From: Cacajao melanocephalus
Taxonomy: Eukaryota > Chordata > Mammalia > Primates > Pitheciidae
DNA: 64,000 bases
Reading direction: 5' to 3'
NCBI GenBank assembly: GCA_963573385.1
Contig: CAUYLG010044371.1
Span: forward strand, 1-64,000
The position numbers and the translations under genes were made by a program. Under the pieces are notes generated by a model. That model made no database searches. It was not told the DNA's origin and was given only the letters and a program-made list of their open reading frames with translations. Below, one piece after another: positions 1 to 11,551 of this stretch; positions within the stretch are counted from its first letter, which is position 1; each line of letters opens with the position of its first letter.

Positions 1-90
1 TTGTTTGTTATTTTCATCCCTTATTCCTTCCTGTCTCCATTGTTAAGCACAATTATTGGCATAAAAGAGGTTTTTAATACCCATTTTTAG

Positions 91-135
91 ACTGCATTCT
101 AGCCTGGGCAATAGAACAAGAATCCCATTCTCTCT
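91..135 (+). mobile_element. Alu 3'-end remnant
   Basis: The block 'ctgcattctagcctgggcaa' is the conserved end of the Alu right arm. Only about 45 bp survive, and the usual A-tail is replaced by a pyrimidine-rich tract, so this is a strongly truncated copy. Confidence 0.7.
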
Positions 136-206
136 CTTTCTTTCTTTCTCTCTTACATTCTTTTTTTTTCTTTCTTTCACTCTTTCTTTCCTCTCTTTTT
201 TTTCTT
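127..206. repeat. Pyrimidine-rich (TTTC)n/(TCTC)n tract
   Basis: About 80 bp of almost pure C/T with TTTC and TC units, directly after the Alu remnant. It probably grew from the degenerate tail of that insertion. Confidence 0.9.
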
Positions 207-452
207 TAAATAAAAAAAGAAAAATAGAGTAGACTTCTTGAATCAGAAATGAATTATTTGCACTGTTTAAACAAAAACTCTTGATACTAATTTCAGCAAA
301 AAGTGAACCATTAGTCTGAAGGATGAGAGAAGGGAAGAGAATGTATAAAGGAGCTCAGTCCTAATTAAATTATTGAAGATTATGATATTGATATGAAAAA
401 CAAAGACTAGGCAAAAAAAATAAACAAAACAAAGGAGTTTCATGTGCTCGTG

Positions 453-485
<33 letters not shown>

Positions 486-488
486 ACA
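453..488. repeat. (CT)n(CA)14 microsatellite
   Basis: A short CT run passes into an uninterrupted CA dinucleotide array (461-488). It is long enough to be length-polymorphic. Confidence 0.97.
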
Positions 489-574
489 ATGTTCAAATGT
501 AGCCTTTATGAAGTCATCAGTGTTTCAAGGTCCCTCCATATGCATGTTTCCATATTTTGACATTTGGCTTCTTT

Positions 575-850
575 CTATATTAGGTTTCTATTGCTGCCAT
601 AGCAAATTACCACAAACTAAAGAGCTTAACCAAAACAATTAATATCTTATATTTCTGTAAGTTAGATGTTCAATATGAGTCTTACTGAGCTAAAATTAAG
701 GTATCAGTGGAATTGCAATCCTTTTTGAGGTGTTAGAATCTTTTTCCTTGCCTTTCACAGCTGTTAGCAATCACCTGCATTCCCGGAATCAAGGTCCTTT
801 CCCCCATCTTCAGAGCTAGTAAAGCTAATTATCGGTAGAGCAAAAAGGGA
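575..850 (-). mobile_element. MaLR (MLT1-type) LTR fragment
   Basis: The sequence matches the reverse complement of the 3' half of an MLT1-like LTR: 'ttctattgctgccatagcaa', then the 'accacaaact...gcttaa' block, then a 'tcttactgagctaaaattaa' block near 680-700. It is heavily diverged and non-coding. The 5' half of a similar LTR lies at 2,640-2,995. Whether the two belonged to one copy is unknown. Confidence 0.65.
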
Positions 851-1637
851 ACCAAGATCTACCAATTTATTGGTAAACACTACTCTCTAGCTATTGACAA
901 GATGCCCAGAGATTTTATGTCAATTTCCTGAAGACAGAGACTGACAAGTCACCGCCTGAAACTCAATAGTTAACTTGTATCTTGATGAAACAAACTTTGT
1001 AGACAAAGCAAAGAAGAGCCTAAATCAGCCTCCTCAATATGAGATAATATTGTATAAAAATGTCAATACAGATGTGGTTTACAAATACATTTTCGAGGGG
1101 TTTACTTTCCAGCTATCTCACCATACAGGAACAACACGGTTTCTTTAAGTTCAGATTGCTTTATGTATTCATGAACAGATATCACTTACTGCCCTATGAG
1201 TGACAGGAGCTAGGGCCTGTGGTAGAACATACTCTGGCTGACATCTTATATCACATGAGAACAAGTCAATGTGGGGTAGATTCCCCTATGGAAACCCTAA
1301 CCAGGTTCCTCTTTTTTTTCAGAGTCTCTCTGGGAATTGATCACGAGCATATTTTGTTTAATTGTTTCGAATGTTCTCCCTAAAATGCTGCAGAACACAG
1401 CTTTTAATTTAATTTTAGCAAGTTAAAAGGCTGGGTGGAAATGGGAAAATTCCTTTTCCTCAATAACCTTTTCCCATTTTCAGGGAATCCTCCTATTTTA
1501 TGTACTATATGGTAACAACTGCTGATCTCACAATTCTGTAAGCTCCCTATGAAACTAGTGCTGGATCAGACACACCACCACCTGGGCCTTGTTATTTAAG
1601 TGTATTTTCTAAGGAGTGAATAATCTTGACTAAGAAG
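851..1637. other. AT-rich DNA, no recognised feature
   Basis: I see no repeat family, open frame or splice-site pair that stands out here. A short ATG-poor pyrimidine run occurs near 1,310. Confidence 0.5.
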
Positions 1638-2203
1638 TGCTTTAGTCAGGGTTCTTTAGAAAAGCAGAACTAATCAGATGGAGATAGATGAGATTTATGA
1701 TAAGGAATTAGCTCACAACATTATGGAGGCTGACAAGTTCCAAGGTCTGCACTCAGCAAGCTAGAGACACAGGAAAGCCACTGGGGTAGTTACAGTCAAG
1801 TCCAAAGGCCTGAGAACCAGGTGTGCCAATAGTTGTAGTAATAGTTTGAATGCCAGCAGCCTCAAGACCCAGGAAGAACAGGTATTTCAGTGTGAGTCAG
1901 GAGGCAGGAAAATCTATGCCCACCAGCTTGAAGACAGTCAGGTAAGAGGAATTCCCTCTTATTTGGTGGAGGGTGGAGAGATCAGCCTTTTTGTTTTATT
2001 CAGACCTTTAAGTGGTTGGAGAAGGGCCACCTACATTAAGAAGGGTACGCTGCTTTATTCAGTCTACCAATTTAAATATTAAATGTTAAACTCAGTCAAA
2101 ATCCCTTCACACACTCATAACAATGCTTGACCAGATATTCTGAGCCATAATATCTGGGCACCCAATGGCCTTGTCAAATTAATACCTAACATTTATCATT
2201 ACA
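1638..2203 (-). mobile_element. MLT2-type (ERVL) solo LTR
   Basis: The left end reads 'tgctttagtcagggttcttt' and the right end 'aacatttatcattaca', which are the reverse-complemented ends of an MLT2 LTR. The interior keeps the 'ctcacaacattatggaggct' and 'aatatctgggcac' blocks. The copy is flanked by AGAAG (1,633-1,637) and AGTAG (2,204-2,208), a 5-bp target duplication with one change, as expected for ERVL. There is no internal viral sequence, so it is a solo LTR left by recombination. Confidence 0.85.
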
Positions 2204-2460
2204 AGTAGCTTGCTTATTAAAAGATTTTTCCTTCTGTGGACAACTGTCTCACTTGATTTCAAAAAAAAACTGGTGAGCCTGTTTCAGAGCAGAGCTGAAA
2301 CCAATGGCTATACATTCCCAACCAAATAAAAGCTGTTTTTATTGGTGTGAGTTTATCTTTGTTACTAATTTAAAAAATATTTTTTTGAACACTAGGATCA
2401 TGAGTCTCTAGAATTACGATTGTAAAAAAAAATTGCTTATGGCTTTAACAAAGTTATTAT

Positions 2461-2621
<161 letters not shown>

Positions 2622-2639
2622 TAAAGCTTGTTTTGGTTT

Positions 2640-2995
2640 TTTTAAAAAGAGTTTCTGTCTGACTCTTCTATTATTAGACCACAGTTGTGAAAGGATCTCT
2701 GCTTTTAGGAAATCATATTATCAGTTTGAGTTCACCTGTATAATCCAGTGATATTTCCCATCTCAAGGTCCATAAATTTAATCACTCCTGCAAAGGTCTT
2801 TTTGTGCCATATAAGGCAAAATACTCCAGTAACATTTTTTTCATCTCCAGGTCTATACATTTAATAAAACCTGAAAAATCCTTTTTGCCATATAAGGCCA
2901 TGTATTCACAGGTTCCAGTAATTAGGGTATGGACATGTGGGTCCTATTCTGGACTATTCTGCCAAACAGCTCTCCTTTTCTTGGTGTTACTTCAT
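2640..2995 (-). mobile_element. MaLR (MLT1-type) LTR fragment with internal duplication
   Basis: The run 'cctgtataatccag', 'tctcaaggtcc', 'gccatataaggc', 'ttcacaggttccagtaatta' and 'tggacatgtggg' follows the reverse complement of the 5' part of an MLT1-like LTR. A stretch of about 75-80 bp is present twice (about 2,759-2,833 and 2,842-2,922), well diverged, so the duplication is old. Confidence 0.65.
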
Positions 2996-4031
2996 GGTCA
3001 CAGAAGTTGCTACAATTCCATTCATCATGTCCTTCCCAGAAGATGAAAAGATTTACAAGGAAATAGAAGCAGTATCTTCCAACTGATTGACCGTCTTTTT
3101 AAGGAAACTTCACTAAAAACCTACCAACTGAATGACTTGCGTGTTTACTGGGGTGCCACATGAGCACACTCATCTCTCATGGCAGGAAGTCAATACATTA
3201 TGATGAAAATCTATAAATTAAAAAATAGCAATGTTAGTATAATATATGGAAAATTTGAAAAGGAAATCACTATATGAATTGGTTTTTTTCTGGAGAATGG
3301 AATACATTAAAAGAAAGGGAAAGATGGACTTCTTTTGTCCTCATAAATTGCATGGCACTACCTAACTCATCTAATTATGTACATGCATGTTTCGCTAAAT
3401 AAAACAAAACAATAATTTGATCTACTAATTTACATCCATTTCATCCTGGTTTTTCCTCTAGATTTTGTACAAGATGGACCCTATGCCTAGAACGTCACTA
3501 TTACACAATTACAAGACTGTCCTTCAAATAGCTGCAGAAAAGCCTCCTTATTTAACTAGACAGTATTTATTAATTTAAATGTTGGGACTTTTTTTTACGT
3601 ATCTCTCCAGTGATTCTTTTATCACTTGTTTTGATGCACATATTTAATTTTTTAGTATCTTACATTAGAAGGTCTTAAAAGCAACAAAAAATAATTATTT
3701 GTGCAGGTTGTTTTACCCAGAACCCCAGCAGAGCTGTTTTTAACATGCTGAAGAGGAGATTCTCTAATGGAATTTCAAACTAGCATTCTTTGGCAGTTGT
3801 AACATTGTACATTTTCACTGACTGGATTTTGCAGTTTCCAGAGGTTTCTAAGAAGATAAGTAGTTTAAAATGTTTTTTATGTGTTCCCACATACATAAAA
3901 TGCTAAAATAGAAAAATGATTTCTTTCCCTATCTGAGTATCCTGTATTTTGTAATGTGACCGCTGAACTAAGATTTCTTTAAAGCACTATTGTTCATTTA
4001 CCATTTGTTCAACGTTCTCCCTTTTGCTCAG
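2996..4031. other. AT-rich DNA, no recognised feature
   Basis: Faint resemblance to an old L1 3' UTR near 2,990-3,060 ('catggtcacagaagttgct...'), not enough to annotate. Otherwise nothing seen up to the candidate exon at 4,032. Confidence 0.4.
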
Positions 4032-4107
4032 AAAACAGGAAACTCAATTGCTGTGATGGTCAATGGAACTTTTGACAATTTAATGAAGAAACTTGGAGAG
4101 TCAGAGG
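4032..4107 (+). other. Candidate internal exon (76 nt, open frame)
   Basis: A pyrimidine-rich stretch ending in 'cttttgctcag' precedes 4,032, and position 4,107 is followed by a near-consensus donor (AGG|GTAAGC). Between them only one of the three frames is open. It encodes 25 codons containing AVMVNGTFDNLMKKLGES and would end in phase 1. I do not recognise the peptide. No repeat family covers the block. Paired splice-like sites occur by chance in DNA of this size, and no partner exon in the window can be linked to it, so this is a weak candidate. Confidence 0.28.
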
Positions 4108-4838
4108 GTAAGCAGAGAGATATTCTTTCCTTATATCAGGAAGCAGCACTGAAGTGGTAAATATGTGGTTTTATTTCTGTTCTTTGTATTGTAGCTGGCC
4201 TGCCTGCCCCTAGTTTTAAATTGGGAAGCATCTCAGAGAATTCTCTGAACAATAACTATTCTTTTCATTTTCTCATGATTTGCTACCTCTATTAGATGGG
4301 AGTAGAAAACACAGTTAGTTCAGATTGAAGCAAGAATGGTGTTTCCTAACATCCATTTTCTTGCAGCTCTTCATCTCTCTCTCTCTCAGCACCTTTGGCT
4401 AGCCAGGGAAATTTATTATAACCTATATACTCACAAAAAAATTCCAGGCTATATTCTATGGCATTGTGAAAACATACATGAGAGACTTGACCCGGGATAG
4501 GCAAGAGTGGTAATACACCTTGGGCTTCTGCCTCCCCTATGATTCGATTTGAAATCACCTAATGCATCTATTTATATGAGGAAAGAAAAAGGTGATCTAT
4601 ACCACTAAGTGAAATATCCCAGCCAGGTTCTGTTGCCTAAGAAAATCTTGGCTGAGACCAAGGATAGAACTTATATCTTCTTAAACCAATACATTGTTAA
4701 TGAATATCCAGACATAAAATAATGTTTATAGTAATAACAATATTATCCTAAATGGTAAGTAAGGATGACTCTGGGAGAACACCTGATCAAAAATATAAAA
4801 AATCAAGAGGACTTGAAAGTATTGGAGTTAAACTATAT
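4108..4838. other. No recognised feature
   Basis: A CT-rich stretch at 4,370-4,390 is the only local bias. Nothing else is seen before MER20. Confidence 0.4.
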
Positions 4839-5053
4839 CAATAATTCTCAGTTGGGGTGATTTTGCCCCCCAAAGGGGATACTTGGTGGTGTTTGGAGAC
4901 ATTTTAGGTTGCCCCAACTAGGGTACTCTACTGGTATGTAATAGGTAAAGGTCAGAGATGCTGCTAATCATCCTACACAACACAGGACAGCCCCCACACA
5001 ACAAAGAATTCATGGCTCAAAGTTTACTGATGCTGTGGTTGAGAAATTCTGGG
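4839..5053 (+). mobile_element. MER20 (hAT-Charlie MITE)
   Basis: Nearly full-length non-autonomous DNA transposon: 'tgattttgccccccaaaggg' at the left, 'ggagacattttaggttg' in the middle, 'cacaggacagcccccacaca' and 'ggttgagaaattctggg' at the right. The ends form the degraded terminal inverted repeat (CAGGGGTTCTCAA type). MER20 copies have been reported as progesterone/cAMP-responsive elements in endometrium. Whether this copy is active cannot be seen. Confidence 0.92.
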
Positions 5054-5429
5054 TTAGATATTATTTTTTAAACCTACTAATTGCAAGAGACAATGATAAA
5101 ACTGAAAGAATAAGAAAAATAGAGTACCTTATTTGGGGTAATAAAATGGGATCATTTTGATACACTATATTATATATTTAAAGCAGATGGGAAATACATC
5201 AAATGAAATATATATTCCCAAATCCCTGGATATTGCATTTGAAGCAGATTCTACTCACTTCAACACTCTCCGCTTTTGCAGTAGCTACCAGTTCAGCTTC
5301 TATTGCAGTTTTAAAAGTTCTAAGTTTTCCTAGAAATGTTAGGAATGCTAATTGCTCACATAAAGAGCAGAGAGCCAGTGAGATATATTTTCCTGTGTAT
5401 AACAGTAGTCTATCTTCTGCCACCAGCTG

Positions 5430-5757
5430 AAATGGATCTTTCCCAGCAACTGTGTTTTATGTACCTTCACTGTTCAAAGGTCATCTTCCCTCTAAAGCCT
5501 TCCCAAATACCCTAGGAAAGAAGTAATCATTTTATCCCCTCTTGTTTCCCAAGAGTACTTAGTGCACCTCTCAGATACAATTCGTTTTACATAGTAATTA
5601 TTAGCAAATTTTTCTCATTGTTCAATCTCACAACATCCTCTGTGAGCTCATCCAGGATAGAGATCACATCTTATTTTTCTTAAATCTGAGCATAGACCCT
5701 GGAACACAGTAGATGCTCAATAAATATTGAAGGGATGAATAAATAAGAATGAATTTG
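5430..5757 (+). mobile_element. L2 LINE 3' end
   Basis: It ends in 'cacagtagatgctcaataaatattgaag', the L2 terminal motif. Upstream are 'aaagccttcccaaata' and 'gtgagctcatccaggataga', which follow the L2 3' region in order. It is an old copy predating placental divergence. Confidence 0.75.
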
Positions 5758-5984
5758 TAACTTGAATTATAAGATTTAGGACATCTTGATTTTAATCCAT
5801 ATGCTTAATGTTACTAAGTATGATTTAAAGCTGTATCCATCCAGACTTTGCCTAAGTAATTTAATACAGATCACAAGTTATATCCTCTTCAGAATTTAGT
5901 ATTAGAGACCTGCAGAGTGCACAGAGTTTCAGTGAGCAAGACATATGGCTCCAGAGATCATTAACTGTCAATCAATAAACATGC

Positions 5985-6095
5985 AGAAGGAAGAAAGGAA
6001 GAAAGGAAGGAAAGAAGGAAGGAAGGGAGGGAGGGAGGGAAGGAAGAGAATAAAGTGGGAGAGAAAGGAGGAGAGAAAGAAAAAGGAAGGGAAAC
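5985..6095. repeat. Homopurine (GGAA/GGGA)n tract
   Basis: About 110 bp are almost pure purine, with GGAA, GAAA and GGGA units and few interruptions ('taaagt'). The track-length open frame over it is only low-complexity Lys/Arg/Gly. Confidence 0.95.
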
Positions 6096-6187
6096 ATATT
6101 CCACCCTACATTCCCAGTCACCGTCTTAGTAAAGCAGGCTTCAGACAGCAGACAACAATTAGAGATTTAATAATATTTAGTAATACC

Positions 6188-6211
6188 AAAAAAAAAAAAA
6201 AAAAAAAAAAA
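6188..6211. repeat. A24 homopolymer
   Basis: An uninterrupted run of A. No Alu or L1 body precedes it in sense, so it is not clearly a retroposon tail. Confidence 0.97.
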
Positions 6212-8203
6212 GCTGTTGAAATCAAACAAAAGTATGAATGACCTAAAGGTTTATGAAAACTTAACAGATCACTTTTTAAAAATCAGTTTCTAGATCCTGA
6301 AAATCTCTATGTCCTCTTTCTGAAAGTGAGGTCCCAGACCTTTATCATTTCCCATACTAATATTCCTGCTAGCCTTGCTCTCACTTTATGAAAGACAGTC
6401 ATATGTCCCACTCATCCAGAATCTTAGCTTGATCTAAGTAAGCTGTATGTACTGAGGATTGTCCAACCTACTGGGTAAAATCCACTAGTGGGCCTAACAA
6501 AATGACAATTTTAAATACTAGCCTCTATACAACTTCCTTGGATTAAGGTACCATAATCCTTTGGTGGAGTTCGTGCCTTTTCCTGACACATATATTGGTT
6601 AAGAGGGGGAGTACAGCATTAGATATGAAACCTTTTAGCCCTGTTTGGATCCTGTATCACTGACCCTTTCTTTATGACTGACAAAAACTGTATTCCTCCT
6701 GAGAGTCCTGTGAGAGCAATGCAAAAAAAGATTCTGTATGAAATACTGTAAGTGACAGTATCTTATTTCATCTAGGCAAAAAACTCATTGCAAAAGCCCA
6801 TGTCTTATTAACTATCTCTCTTAGATTCACAATGATTAAGATGTGCACAAAGTAAACTGTGAAATGCCAATCTATTGCAAAGTACACCCTCACAGCATTT
6901 TGGCAGTTCTCAGTAATGAGAAAAAATTGGGTGATTACTCTCATTTACCCTTGCCCAGATCTGTGTCTCAGTTGCATGTTTTACATGATTTTTATACAGA
7001 GCAGAAAAAATATTCTATACTAACTTCCAAAACGTGAATGTCACCTATTCAGGTGAAGAAAATAGATCCTGAATATAAGTTGATATATTGTATGTTCTTG
7101 GTCTTTTCTTCAACTCCCACAAAGGATAAATAGAGTCAATTACATTGACTATTACAATAGTCAATAAAAAAGATTGAATACTATATCTGAATTCAATACT
7201 GTACTATTCATCCATCTTCATCTTTTTCTTAGCTTACTTTTCACATTGCTGTCACATTTAAACACATCTGTGTTATTTAACAGGAGTATATTCTAAATTC
7301 TACTGTAAATATTTAGCAACAGTAATCAAGATACATGTGTCACACTATCCTTTTAAATACCCTAATTCTAAAAGTCCCCCAATCCCGTTATAGGACGAAA
7401 TGTTCTCCAAGTGATTTCAAATGCAGAATGCCCTGAACGTAGAACAGCAGTTTCAAATAATTTGCATGAATACACTCTGAAAGGAATTGATTTGCTACTC
7501 CAAATCTTTTTTCAACTCTTATTCCTTTTTTCACAAACCACGCCAACTCTAAAGACGTATTTTCTATCCTAAGTTTGTCAGTGAACCAAAATGGCACTCT
7601 GTCTTGTCTTTACAAATAAACGAAACAGCAAAAGTGTTGAGTCACGTACTGTTGAAAGTACTTCCTCTATAAAATATTGAATACGTTCAAGTTATTTTGC
7701 TGAATTAAAAAAAAATTGTTACATTTTTCTCCTTGAAATCCAGAAAGGTAAAAAACATCTGCTTGTTAGTTAATGGGTTAATATAAAGCCACAAAATATC
7801 TTCCTATCTGTTAATATAGTAATTATAGTCACACTTGAATATATTATAGAAAACCTTTTTTTTTTTAATGTAGAAAGGAGCAACACCTTAAGAAAAAAAA
7901 AAAAAAAAAACAGAAGAATAATGGACTCTGTAATGAGAGAATAAAAACCTTAATCTACCTAACAACATAACAACAAGCCTCTGAAGAATATGTGCATTTG
8001 AAAAGTGGCAAGGTACATTGGCCAAGGAAGAGGGTGAATGAAAGCAAGATATATTCCAGGTAGATATTATGGAAAAGTTTTTTTGCAGTTGACTAATAGG
8101 TTTCTTCAGAGGAGATTTGAAAGTAAATCATATGCCATAAAAGATGGAAAACTAAAACCTAAAAAAAGCGAGAAAATGAATTTGTTGACAATTGTGCAAT
8201 TGA
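6212..8203. other. AT-rich DNA, no recognised repeat family
   Basis: Holds an A18 run (7,893-7,910) and a small perfect hairpin (ATTGACTATT / AATAGTCAAT, 7,144-7,165, 2-nt loop). No recognisable gene or mobile element. Confidence 0.45.
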
Positions 8204-8455
8204 CAGTTGGACCTCAGTATCCATAGACAACAAAATCCACTCATAATTCCTGCAGCTGGCCTGTGGAACCACAGATAAGAAAAGTCAACCTTCTAAATGG
8301 GGGTTTCGCATCCCACAGGTACTGCATTTCAGATCCACATTTGCTTGCATATGCAGTACCTGCCAATACAGAGGCTCACTGTATTTATTGGAAAGAAAAA
8401 TCCAAGTAGAAGTACAGGAATGCAGTTCAAATCCATGTTTTTCAAGGTTCAACTG
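8204..8455 (-). mobile_element. Tigger-type (TcMar) MITE
   Basis: The right end 'ttttcaaggttcaactg' and left end 'cagttggacctcagtatcc' are the two terminal inverted repeats (10 of 11 outer bases match). Read on the minus strand, it follows the 'CAGTTGACCCTTGAACAACA' type Tigger consensus through 'atttgaactgca' and 'ccaataaatacagt'. The right flank begins TA, the Tigger target. The left TA is lost. About 250 bp, so non-autonomous. Confidence 0.7.
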
Positions 8456-8975
8456 TATTTTGTTCGGCGGGTAGAAATACATTTATTTAGTGTATGAAAC
8501 ATTTCTTGAGCTGAATATAGTAATAAAGAGCTCTGTTTCTAGAGTCAGTCTGAATTCCTTGCCATCGTGAAGTCTTTATTTCCTATGCCTAATATGAGAC
8601 TAGGAGATTTATTGAGATAAATAATATCTGGCACATTAAAAGTTTATCTCAGTGTCTAATACAGAGGAAGTCTTCTAAAGTTAGATATGCTGTAGGTAGA
8701 AACATACCCCATGGGGTCTTCCCTGAAAGGTGATTTTAGTTCGGAAGATGAACATATTTTAAATGAAAGAAATGCTTAAGCTAATTCTTGGAAAGAATTT
8801 CTTCTCGCCCTCAACTGCATAGCCACATTTTCATGGAATCACAAGCTCTTCATATGGAGACTATGACTACAGTATAGATTGTAAGCTACTTAAAGTCAGG
8901 CATCAAGTTTTTTATTTCCCTCACACATCCCCACATCTTTTTATACTCATCTGTTCACAAGCAGCACGTGATAAA

Positions 8976-9000
8976 CATTGACTCAATATATGAGTCAATG
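8976..9000. promoter_or_regulatory. Inverted pair of AP-1 heptads
   Basis: CATTGACTCA and TGAGTCAATG are perfect 10-bp inverted arms around the loop ATATA. Each holds an AP-1 consensus (TGACTCA 8,979-8,985; TGAGTCA 8,991-8,997). Motif presence is certain, and regulatory use is unproven. Confidence 0.3.
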
Positions 9001-10054
9001 ATCGCTACATATCTAAGTACAGATAGTTATTTTCATTAATTCATCACTCAGTTCTTTGAAAGATTTTGCCTTCAGGACGCTGACTCCTATCATGTCAAAA
9101 GCAGCATCTCAGTATGAAAACCAGCGCAAGCACAGCAAGACATACTGTGTACAGAAATTGTGCACTGCTAAGATAAAGACATTATAATGAGAGCAAGGTA
9201 ACAAGCAGAATAACAATTTGCCAACAAAAGACAAATTTTCTTCACTTGGAAGCAATGTCTACAGAGAATACCAACAAGGAAACTGCCTGTCTGGGATTTA
9301 TACTCTTAACAAGCAATACGTTTCTTATCATGATGAAAAGAAAAATGAATCCATGGCTAATGTTGATAAGTTAACAGAGATAATGTGGTTCAGTAAACAT
9401 GAATTTATCACTCCATTGCTAAGAAACAAAAGGAAATAAAAGAACAAAGGAAGAAGGAAAGTGTAAAAGCAAAACTATATACCTTATGAAATATGTAAAA
9501 TAGGGTAATTGACAACCAGTTATGCAGTAAAATATTTAAAATCAAATTCTCTAATTCTGAAACAAAAGTAGGCTAAATTAAGATTTTATTTCCTCCTTGA
9601 AGAGCCTATCATTTAAGTAAAGCTTAGAAAAAATAACCCTCCCCCACAAAAAAGAATAAATGAGACAATATTATGTGCAGCTGAGTATCATATTGAAAAT
9701 CTAAGCCATGGGTGAAAATTCTTATTATCCAAAAAGATTTTCCTAGATAAACTTAGTAGCCCTCTATTAGCAAATTATAGGTATCTTTGCTTATCCAATT
9801 TTTAAAAGGGAAGTGATCTGTCAACATTTTCAGGTGGAAAAATATTTTAAAGTATTATCAGTGCTGCTATAAAGTTACAGGCTACTTAGCAAATATTAAA
9901 ACAATAGGTCAAAATTAGAGTTCTGATGACTCTAAACTTGATTGCACTGTTATCAAACACCACAGGAACTACAGAAAGGCTTAGCAGAAATGATAAATTA
10001 AGCAATTAGATTAACCCTTATAGCCATGACATTACTGAAAAGAACACATCTCTG
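9001..10054. other. AT-rich DNA, no recognised feature
   Basis: No repeat family or splice pair recognised. One 73-codon frame at 9,218-9,439 has no recognisable motif. Confidence 0.45.
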
Positions 10055-10059
10055 GCCAC

Positions 10060-10436
10060 TGTAGCACCGGAGCAGAAAATTAACACTAAGACAAAAGTAT
10101 GCCAAATTGCAGGGTCTTCATTGCCAGCGGCCACGGAGGACTTATGTTTCTCCAACTCATGGCCCCGAGCTCAGGGGGAGCAAGGTATTTAAGCTGCAAA
10201 ACCACATTCTTTTTTTGTTCAAGGGGGCACATGGGTGTGCAAGGCAAGCTGTCTGTACAGAAGCTAAAGTTTGTGGTTTGTTGCAAGGGAAGGAGGGTAG
10301 CAGTGCAAATTTTTACCCTTCAAACTTCTGAGAATTGATGTACATTAACTGTTCTGAGAACGACACCTCTGCCCAGGGCCCAAGTGGCTTTTTTATAAGA
10401 TGGCAGTGCTTAGGCTTCAGTTCTAGCCCCATCACA
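10060..10436 (-). mobile_element. Solo LTR, family unassigned, 5-bp target duplication
   Basis: A 377-bp block, visibly more GC-rich than its surroundings, begins TGTAGCACCGG and ends CCCCATCACA (the TG...CA rule). Perfect GCCAC repeats flank it (10,055-10,059 and 10,437-10,441). On the minus strand it has an LTR-like order: a TATA-like 'cttaaatacc' (10,186-10,195) and then, toward the 3' end, a decayed polyadenylation-type 'caatgaa' (near 10,120). A paralogous copy of the same insertion site without this block exists at 11,552, which fixes both boundaries independently. The 5-bp duplication suits ERVL or some ERV1 elements. Confidence 0.8.
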
Positions 10437-10784
10437 GCCACCATTTTAATAATGCTATTAATATAATCAATGTACATAATTCCCACTAATATGCTAATGG
10501 AAATTAGTAAACTGTATTACCTAATTTGTGAGGCTACATTATTAAAATCATGACTTATTTATGATATATACTCTTCATAATGAATATAAATAGCTTAAAT
10601 TCTTATTCCATTGTTTTCATTGAAGTTTTGGGAGTAAGAAATATTAGGGTTCTTCAACAGATTTTGCCTTGTACAAAAATTATATCTGAATAATTGCTGT
10701 TTATGCCAAATTAGCACAGACAGATGTTACTACAGAAAGACCACATGGCATCTGGGAATATGACATGATATCCATCAAAGCAAG

Positions 10785-11045
10785 AAAGTGAGCTCTGGAG
10801 GCTGAAGACCTGAGTTCATTTACATTCATTCTATCTAAAGTGTATGTGTTGCCTTGTATCGTTCTGTAGGTCCTGCCATTTAGCTATTTTTGTCAATTTT
10901 TTCTAATGTCATCAAATTATTTAAATTCTCTCTGAGCCTCAGTTTCTTCACTGTAAAATGGAAATGCAAATAGAATCCATATAATACATTTAACACAAGT
11001 CCAGGCACATCGTAAACACATAAATAAAATGGCTTTAGTTATTAA
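10785..11045 (+). mobile_element. MIR SINE
   Basis: The core 'ctctgagcctcagtttcttc...ctgtaaaatgg' at 10,930-10,965 is diagnostic. Upstream 'agctctggaggctgaagacctgagttc' and downstream 'ccaggcacatcgtaaac' extend the match over almost the whole element. Confidence 0.78.
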
Positions 11046-11551
11046 CCAGCAAGTCAAGAAGATACTCTTACTGCAATGTTACATGGATGCCTCATATCTG
11101 AGGCTTTTACTTATTAATGCAACTAGCATTTCACATGATGCCAGTTATTTATAAAATAATTCTTCCTTATATGAGATCTTAGATAAATTTCTTAGGTAAT
11201 ATTTTGTTTTTTATTAAGAGTATTAACCAACTATGTTCACTTTTAATTCAATTATTGCCTTTCTACACTGTGTGTATACTTTTTAAAAATGGAAACATTA
11301 CTAACAACAAAAGCAAAATCACCCATTAAAACTCTTAACCCCAAAATAATTCAGAAACATAAACATATTTACATGGTAGAAGGATATGTGGCAAATCCCA
11401 TGCCATTTTAAACATTGTTGCACATGAAGCTTCACTCTAAATTCATTTAATAAAATCCTTAGGAAAATCCTTGGGTGGTTAATCACAATATAAATAAAGA
11501 TGAGCTCAGATTATTTTTGATTACCCCTCATAGTTTTCATTGCGCTTTTCT

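Noticed and set aside
5945..6241. 98-codon frame rich in Lys/Arg/Glu/Gly
   Set aside because: It is a translation of the GGAA purine tract and the A24 run.
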